Shown here: piece after piece, positions 56,892 to 64,000 of the stretch
How positions within the stretch are numbered: position 1 is the first letter of the stretch
Layout of the letters: each line of letters begins with the position of its first letter
Assembly (NCBI GenBank): GCA_963575645.1
Contig: OY754476.1
Location: 9,936,001-10,000,000, forward strand
DNA from: Xanthostigma xanthostigma
Taxonomy: Eukaryota > Arthropoda > Insecta > Raphidioptera > Raphidiidae
Direction: 5' to 3'
Length of the DNA stretch: 64,000 nucleotides
Translations under genes and position numbers: made by a program
The notes under the pieces: model-generated
Databases searched by the model: none
Told to the model about the DNA's origin: nothing
Seen by the model: only the letters and a program-made list of their open reading frames with translations

Positions 56892-57404
56892 CAGCGTTGC
56901 CAGTTTTTTTTGCCAAGTCGGGATTTTGGAACTCTTTGAGTGAAAACAGCGGGATTCTTTCGTCGAAAGCGGGACATAGTAAAAAAACGTATATAATCAG
57001 AAGTTTTCAATTATTTATCTTTTTATTTGAAGTAAAATTACGTTTACGTGACAATAGATAGCAAAAATAGCCATAGAAAATGTATTTTAATAAAAATATA
57101 ATATTTTAAATCAGATTTACCCTATCGTTAAATAGTTGAGTCTTATTCGTCTTCAGAATAAAAAAAAAAAATAAAAAACAGAAATCAAAATCAAAAAAGT
57201 TTTATTCATTAGAAAAATATGGCGTTTCAAACAATAGTCTGGAGTGAGTGTTACAAATTACAATAAGAGAATAATTATTTATAAGAATTACTTATTCATC
57301 GAGTTATCCCCGAAAAGCGGGACTGAGCCTGTCCCGCGCGGGACATTTAATTTTGATTTAAAAATCGAGACATCCCGCCAAAATCGGGACGTCTGGCAAC
57401 GCTG
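56892..57404 (-). mobile_element. hAT MITE, CAGCGTTGCCAG family, copy 3
   Basis: Inverted relative to the copies at 12409 and 37625. Ends CAGCGTTGCCAG and CTGGCAACGCTG. The outside 8-mers agree at only 4 of 8 positions, so the duplication has decayed or was rearranged. ORFs inside are accidental. Confidence 0.82.
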
Positions 57405-58557
57405 CCTGTATATGTACATTCATCGCAAGTATAAAAACAAAGCCCCTAGTTAACAATTGTATTTCCTGGAAATATTTACTTCAAAAACCAGCTGCGTATT
57501 AATAATGGATCAACACAAAACGAAATGGTAATTTATAACAATATTTCTTAAAATAAAAAAAAGAATATTGTAAGTACCTCAATACACACCCTTCGGCTAA
57601 TACATTTATAATTAGAAAATCGATTTTGATATTTCTCCGATAAAGCAAAGTATAATGCTAAACCATATAAAATACACAGTCTATCCTTGTTTAATAAAAA
57701 CATTGTGTACATAACAAAAACAAAAGGTAAATAACCCCAATGAAATTGATTACAAGATCACAGTTGGTGAAAAAGTAATTCCATTTTCTTTCGTTCTATT
57801 GTTACGTAATAATTCGAAAGTTTAATAAAAGGGGTTAAAATAAGGGCAGGGGTAGAAATGTGGATCGGCGTTACAATGAACTTCAACAATATCCAATTCA
57901 TGTTAAATCAATACTATGTTTTTTTTGTCATTTATGATATAGTTTTAGGTTATGCCAGCACGGGTTCATTGTGCTACAAATTACAGTGTGTACTTCCATT
58001 CTGTATTTCATTCAACTATGATTAACTACGTCTAACATTTTTCCCGTCAACTGTCAAAAAATTAATTTTGTTATTTCCACAAAAGTAATTATAATCACTA
58101 TATTCAATTGACACAAATCAAAATTTTCCGTTAAACATTACCTACTATATTAATAGAAACTGAATAAGAAAGATCCAATCTCGCGTTTCAAGTAAAATGT
58201 AACAGAATATAAAATAGGCGACCCTGATTCTAGTGACGAGTTTGTGCCGCCCAGTGATTCAACTCGCGCCATCCTGTAGCAATGCGCAGCCGTTTTCTAG
58301 GAATTTTTTTTATTTTTTACTATTCTTATAGGGTTAAGGCAAGTACAAAGTAATAACGGCGTATAAATTGTATGCCATTTGTGTTAAGATTAGTTGATAT
58401 TTGTTAATAATAAAATTTGTTGTGCTCAAATACAGCTATTTTTAAATGATCCTCGCCCTTCGTCACATTTGTTACATATATGCAGTTTTCGAGTATGAAA
58501 ATTGTTTGAAATATGCTTTGAGAAGTAAACGCAGACCAGCTAGTATGAAAAACTTCC

Positions 58558-58884
58558 TATTATAATACGCGCCACGGACCTAAAAGGTTCGGAAGTTAAT
58601 CACAAACAGCGTCGCAAACGCACATTTTAGAGCCGTTGAGACCCCCACCACCTCCCAGCAACCTGTACGGAACATGCTCTCGTCGGTGATTGGCCGTAAT
58701 CGCTCGTTGCCTTTGTCACTTGTCGCTTTCCTGCTTTAAAGTGCAGTCGAGTACGCTACTGTCAAGTTGTTATTATTTTAGTTTTATTGAGTTGCGAGTT
58801 TGCAGTTTTTCAACAGACTGTACAAGCGCAAGCCCGCATTCGCATCTAACTTCCGATCCTTTTAAATTCGTGGCGCGTATTATA
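58558..58884. mobile_element. TIR MITE with TATAATACGCGCCACG ends
   Basis: Left TATAATACGCGCCACGGACC and right GTGGCGCGTATTATA are inverted; AAAAGGTTCGGAAGTTAA has its inverse near 58848. GC-richer than its surroundings, which could be mistaken for a promoter. Confidence 0.7.
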
Positions 58885-59402
58885 CATTATTATTGCCGAG
58901 TAAATAGACTTTTTGATTAAATTTTTTTTTCGAATTTTCTTTAAATTACTTTATATCTTCATATCTACTTTAAATTTGAATAAGTCAATATTTTATTTCC
59001 TAGAAAGGCGAAACGTACATTTATGAGAGGTTTTAAGGAGAGGCCCGAACAAAGAAGACGCAGTACATATGAATTTGAGTTTTGTATCGTATCCAAAGTA
59101 GATTTCATAATGTCAATATTACCGTATTACGTCACATTTTTATTTCATTCGAAAAAAAATCAATTACACAGATGTTAATATAATACGTAGGTATGTCTAT
59201 TTATCAATGTTTTTTCCTTAAAAAATCAGATAAAAAAATACAGTTATGTACTTGTTTAAACAATACACTGTCGGATCAAGGTACTAATTTAACAGTTGAT
59301 AAAAAACACTGCAAAATGTAAATTGAATAATAAATGTTAAACTAGAAAATTACGTAAATGATACAAAAAAAACTGGACAAAGAGTACTTATCCACAGTCT
59401 TA

Positions 59403-59847
59403 AGGCCGCTGCACACGAGGCTAGAAACGCAGCCAGATTCCTTGCTAGATTTACCTACTAGTTTTCTAGCGCTGGTTTTCTTGATTTCTTTTAAGTGCTC
59501 GCTTCACACGGGACTATTTTTAAAGCTTGTTTTGTGGATAGATCTGATGCGCGCGCAGTGACAAGTCGAATATAAACACAGAGCAAAACGTGTCTGTTGT
59601 CTGACTCTGAGCAGAATGACGCCATGTTGGTTTGTGGACGTTTGTTCAAATGCCCACGTGACAAGATTGGTTCTTGCTCATAGCTAGCAACAAATCTAGC
59701 AGGGAAAATAGCCCCTGTTCTAATTTTAAAACCTATCTTGTGAGCTAGCAGCTGGCCAGCCCGCAGTGACGTCATTTCCAGTTTCGTACCCAGCCTACCG
59801 GCTAACAGAACTCCTAGCAGCGTTTCTAGCCTCGTGTGCAGCGGTCT
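59403..59847. mobile_element. Harbinger-like MITE, AGGCCGCTGCACACG family, complete
   Basis: TTA at 59400-59402 and 59848-59850. Ends AGGCCGCTGCACACGAGG and CCTCGTGTGCAGCGGTCT. The best preserved of the four copies, in opposite orientation to the 44-kb copy. Confidence 0.88.
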
Positions 59848-60619
59848 TTATATTTACAATAATTATTCTACAATAGATGAATTTTGTTTTACTGAACGTT
59901 CAAAACTATACAAATTTTAACATCATTAGGAACTGGGACGCAGATATATTTTCGATACGCTTTGCTGCCTTTGCTCACCGCACATTGAGTAGATAGACAA
60001 TGATTCATATAGTAAATTATTAAATATATGTGCCGGTATACGGACAAATGTCTCGTGCGGTAAATGGTTTAGAAACGATTCTTTTTGAACAGGCTGTAAT
60101 TATACAATACTAGATAACATAAATTATTTCCTGAATTCGCAAACTTATTCACGTGTAAAGATACAAATATATTACGTATATATTATGTATGTTAAACTAT
60201 TTTTAATTACACCATTCTAAAATTCAGAGCATATGACATCACCGTTTATTTATAGAAATATTATATTGTGTATGCTTCAGCGTAGAAGGTTTATAAAATA
60301 TCCACGATTAATATAATTATAAAAAAATATCTAGGTTACATTTTGCTTATATTAATTATAATAAAATCCAACGAGTTGTTGAAGTAAAAATATTCAATTT
60401 TAAATGTTGTTAGTTTATTCTTAAAGTTTTTTGTACAAACATCAATCAAGATGTTTAATAATTACGTAAAATTAAAAAAAATAAACAAGTACCAACTGAC
60501 TGCTAAGTAGATGAGGTAGTGGTTTCTCACAAAATGGAAGATGAATAATTTAAAGGAAACTATTCTATTTGAATTTGATTGATTGATTGTACTGATGTGT
60601 GTTTGTATTAACTGATTAA

Positions 60620-60672
60620 TTCTTCCGCCGCGATAGTGGAAGTTTCGGGTTTAAGTCTCGACAGTGAAATGT
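60620..60672 (+). repeat. Decayed relative of the 42-kb tRNA-like segment
   Basis: TTCCGCCGCGATAGTGGAAG then TTTCGGGTTTAAGTCTCG corresponds to the anticodon-like and T-arm parts of 42680-42758. The acceptor-like ends are missing. Confidence 0.5.
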
Positions 60673-62020
60673 TGCGTCAGTAATCATCCGCTCGAAGATC
60701 TATCGTTTCTAATTGATGTCAGTATTGTTTAAGAACCGCTGTTATATACTATTCTTGAAGTTTCAATTCCAATAAAAGAGCAATAGGTGCGATTGTAGGC
60801 GTGTGATAGCGTTTAATTTCAATCATCTGAAGTGCATTGCGTGAGTTCAAACAACTGCAAAACAAAAAGCAGTATCCCATAACAATCACCGCCTACCTAC
60901 AGTAGGTAGGTGATATTATATCAATTCTTACTGGTCGATCCACAAAAAAAATTTACCCGACTGCGGTACGAAGTGTTGCCAATACGAAATTCAAAAAATA
61001 GCTAGATGTAAGGTAAAAAATGGCTAGAAATGACTAGAATAGATAATTAATATATCATATTCTTAACACCCTAAATTCTGCGCAGACAAAATTAATAAAA
61101 GAACTTACACTTAGAAATAGAAATAAATAAACTTGAAACATGCAACGAAAAGGTGGAGCTTTATAATCAAATTAATAGACAAAAGCGGTTTCATCCAGTT
61201 ATTAATTTGTAAACATCAAAAAAGCGCGCTATTCAAAATTAAGTTATCACTTTTGTAAAACAACCTCAAATTACAAATACACACCCTGTAAATAATTATT
61301 ATAAGTTATTGTATTCGTTATTTTTTAACAATGGAAGAACTTTTATTTTAAATTGTTAATAATAATTAACAATAACACATGTGTAATCACTAATCTCTAA
61401 TTATATGAAACCTCTTCTGAGAAAGAGGGAAGTTTTAAGTGATATTTAAATTATAAGAAATGCACGCAAAGGTAAAATATATATTTACGTACAGAGGTTT
61501 AAGAAAATGTCAGCCAATCACAACCTGCTAACAATTCAAGCTTAGCGTTCCGCAACAAAGCGGCACACTGCATAAATTTGTTGCCAAAAATAACCGCCAT
61601 TCACAATCCATATAATTAGAGATCAGTTGTAAAACACACATACTAAATAATAATAAATGGAAGAGTATATACCTAAATGATAAAAATATCATCATTTCAA
61701 CATTTAATTTATGATTCTATAAATAAGATACTGACGAATTTTAAAAAAATGAGTTTTTTCAATTTAATCCATTAAATCCGCATCAACATAGACGAAATCC
61801 AAACGCATAAATACAGTAACACATGGATTGAGTGCAATGACATGAAAAAGCTGTTGCTATAAATAATTACATTAGATATCTCCACGTTTGAAATAGAAGT
61901 ATTATTACAGTGCGTAGATTGATATGAGTATCTTTTAGAACAGAGGTGCGCAAACTGCGGGACGCGTAAACTTATAATCGCGTCAATTGTGGACACACAT
62001 ACATATCCGTACGTATAACC

Positions 62021-62337
62021 AGTGATGTCAAAGATACGGCCCGCGGGCCGCATCCGGTCCTCAAGCTATCTCAATACGGCCCGCGACAAGCATCAAGTGA
62101 GGATTTTTTGATACCTGACATCAATGAGCTTATCAAAAACAAGAGACCTCAGGTGTCTGCATCCTCAAGCTCAAGATAATTTACTCTTTTTATTACCTTT
62201 ATATGAAAATTGATTTAAACTAAATAAATTAAAATTTTAATTTAGTATGTGTTTTATTTTTTAATTTAGATTCTGGTCCGCTAACACATCCTGAATCTTA
62301 TAAATGGTCCTTTAGAAAAATCAGTCTGACACCCCTG
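62021..62337. mobile_element. hAT MITE with CGGCCCGCGGGCCG core, copy 2
   Basis: Shares GATGTCAAAGATACGGCCCG and the right end CTGACACCCCTG with 47021-47319. Flanking 8-mers GTATAACC and GTATAAAC match at 7 positions. Confidence 0.82.
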
Positions 62338-63368
62338 GTATAAACTGTGTATAACAATTAACAACTAGCGTTCAACTCTAACTCAACGACACAGTGGAGC
62401 GGGGGGTGCAGCAGCATGAATCCAATTCACTCCACCGTGCGTACATTAGTTTCATTTCGAGACCACAAAACACAATGAAGCGAATTTCGCACGTCATTCG
62501 CGTCCTGCGCGAAATTCGCATCAATTTGATTAGTATTAATATTTTGTGTAAAATTAACTTCATTTGCTGGCAGTCAATTTTTGTTACACTCTGTGTATAT
62601 TAGAGTAATCGATTAAACAACACAATATTTTAACATTTACACTTCAAATGATAAATGCGCCTCGGTACAACCCTCTTTATTTTACTTCCTTATTTAAAGT
62701 TTTGATCCATCAAATCAGATCGATGATAGTAACAAACGTCGACAACGTATTATTACAACACAATTATATTGTAATTAAGAACTCCCTAACTGTCATTATT
62801 TAGCAGGTATTTCATGAATAATTCATTGTGTTTTACAACAAAACACTAAAATAATTATCACTGTACGAATGATCAACACATAGGTACACGGAATATTCGA
62901 TTCAATTTTAGGGTTTATGTTAATTTTAAAAATTAGTGCTTTGTTTGTGAACAATGTGTTACCGTTTTAACATATTATCTAGCTTTGTTTATAAAATCTA
63001 TGGTTCGGTAACCTTATCTATGTCTATTTGATATTCAATGTTTGATATACTTGTCCCAATATTGCCAGTGTAAAACTGGACCCATGGCTTGACATTTTAT
63101 CACTGAATTAAAAAGGTACCTCGTAAATTTTCAGTTTCACAGTCGGTAACTTGTTTCATATAGGTACTTTTTTTTAAATTTTTAATATGATGAATTGTTC
63201 ATTCACTCAACGAATTTTTCAAAACATACAGTGTATCTAACGTTTATCAAACGTTTATTTGGTTTACTACATATATTTAATAATAACCTATATGAAACAT
63301 TGCCTATCTACTCAATGTGCGGTGAGTGTACGCAACAAAGCTTATCGAAAATATATCTGCGTCTCTTT

Positions 63369-63420
63369 CTTCGATGTAAATCCCTGATTTCTCCGATGTA
63401 AACCCCTGATTTCTCCGATG
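63369..63420 (+). repeat. Short tandem duplication
   Basis: GATGTAAATCCCTGATTTCT is repeated once, with one changed base, about 24 bases later. Confidence 0.7.
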
Positions 63421-63504
63421 ATAGGATTGGTTGATGTACTTGCATTCAATCTGAATAAAGTATCTCTGTTTCAAAAACTGTGCCTTTTTCTATGACGTTT
63501 ACAT

Positions 63505-63597
63505 GGGCGTACCCAGCTTTTGGCCCAGGAGGGGGCAAATTAGAAATTTTTAAGCTGGGTTCTCTGTGCTTGTTTTGCCCTCCTGGATACGCCAGTG
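63505..63597. repeat. Short inverted repeat, TIR remnant
   Basis: GGGCGTACCCAGCTTTTGGC and CCCTCCTGGATACGCC face each other, with AGCTTTTGGCCCAGGAGG and its partner inside. Possibly a tiny MITE. Confidence 0.5.
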
Positions 63598-64000
63598 CTT
63601 ACGGCGTAAAAAAAAGACAGAAGTATATGTCTGCACCCTAATGGTTCGAATGCGATTTTATTCCTATACTCGGTATAGAATAAAAGTATATGGTTTACTA
63701 TAAACGTAATTTCAAAAGTAATGTGATACTTTTGCGATTGAAAATATGAATTGATAGAAGACCCAAATAGCTGCAGATATAGTTTAAAAATATGTTTCAC
63801 TTGTTATATTATTGGCGGCTTGAATGGTACCCAGCATTTTTTTTTTAAACTTAAACACCTGGTTATTGCAATATTATTTGGCTTCGGACATCCGGCTCGA
63901 ATCTTATAATGCGATTTTTAAACAAAAACAAATTTTTACCCAAGCATTTTTTTACATTAAGTAATTATCTTTCAAGCAAAATTAAACTGACATCTGCATG

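Larger units (their letters stand above)
59935..63370. repeat. Pair of distant inverted repeats (about 100 bases each)
   Basis: 59935-60035 (GACGCAGATATATTTTCGAT ... CACCGCACATTGAGTAGATA) is inverted at about 63270-63365. Either the ends of a 3.4 kb element or two separate insertions. The interior shows no transposase; it holds a hAT MITE and a decayed tRNA-like piece. Confidence 0.6.
54587..64000. other. Upstream region of the KASH gene: intron and/or flank
   Basis: No exon was recognised. Repeats at 56342-56655, 56892-57404, 58558-58884, 59403-59847, 59935-63370 ends and 62021-62337 are listed separately. 54600-56340 and 57410-58550 show only AT-rich sequence. Confidence 0.6.

Noticed and set aside
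58558-58884. GC-rich block that could be a promoter of the KASH gene
   Set aside because: Its inverted ends show it to be a MITE; no transcription start evidence is visible.

Overview
This is an AT-rich eukaryotic window. Short and long GT-AG introns, many kinds of DNA transposon and frequent GTAGGTAC-type words suggest an insect. Fragments of a UHRF1-type gene (maintenance DNA methylation) argue against Diptera, which lack that gene. Lepidoptera or Hemiptera fit, but I cannot assign an order from the sequence alone.

One host gene occupies most of the window on the minus strand. Fourteen exons between 54586 and 11891 join with matching phases into an open reading frame of 1216 residues, still open at its 5' end. 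The N-terminal part is acidic, Ser-rich and probably disordered. The middle part holds spectrin-like helical repeats. The last exon encodes a KASH domain: one membrane helix, a 26-residue lumenal tail ending GPPPI, and a Cys 23 residues before the last residue. I read it as a Klarsicht-type LINC-complex protein that links the outer nuclear membrane to the cytoskeleton. The first exon or exons and the promoter are not visible and probably lie beyond 54.6 kb, perhaps outside the window.

The rest is transposon-derived. From 1 to 11 kb, downstream of the gene, there are foldback repeats, a hAT-type MITE, a TTA-flanked MITE and a 3.6 kb TTAA-flanked element (7341-10973). That element carries two inverted fragments of a UHRF1 gene and a relic transposase. 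From 12 to 54 kb the large introns hold hAT MITEs with 8-bp duplications, Harbinger-like MITEs with TTA/TAA duplications, non-autonomous Helitrons, Penelope-like tails, mariner-like palindromes, and three copies of a long hairpin element, two of them joined to a tRNA-like segment. One of these ends within about 10 bases of a splice donor. From 54.6 to 64 kb there are only repeats.

No functional tRNA, rRNA, CRISPR array, LTR element or viral element was recognised.
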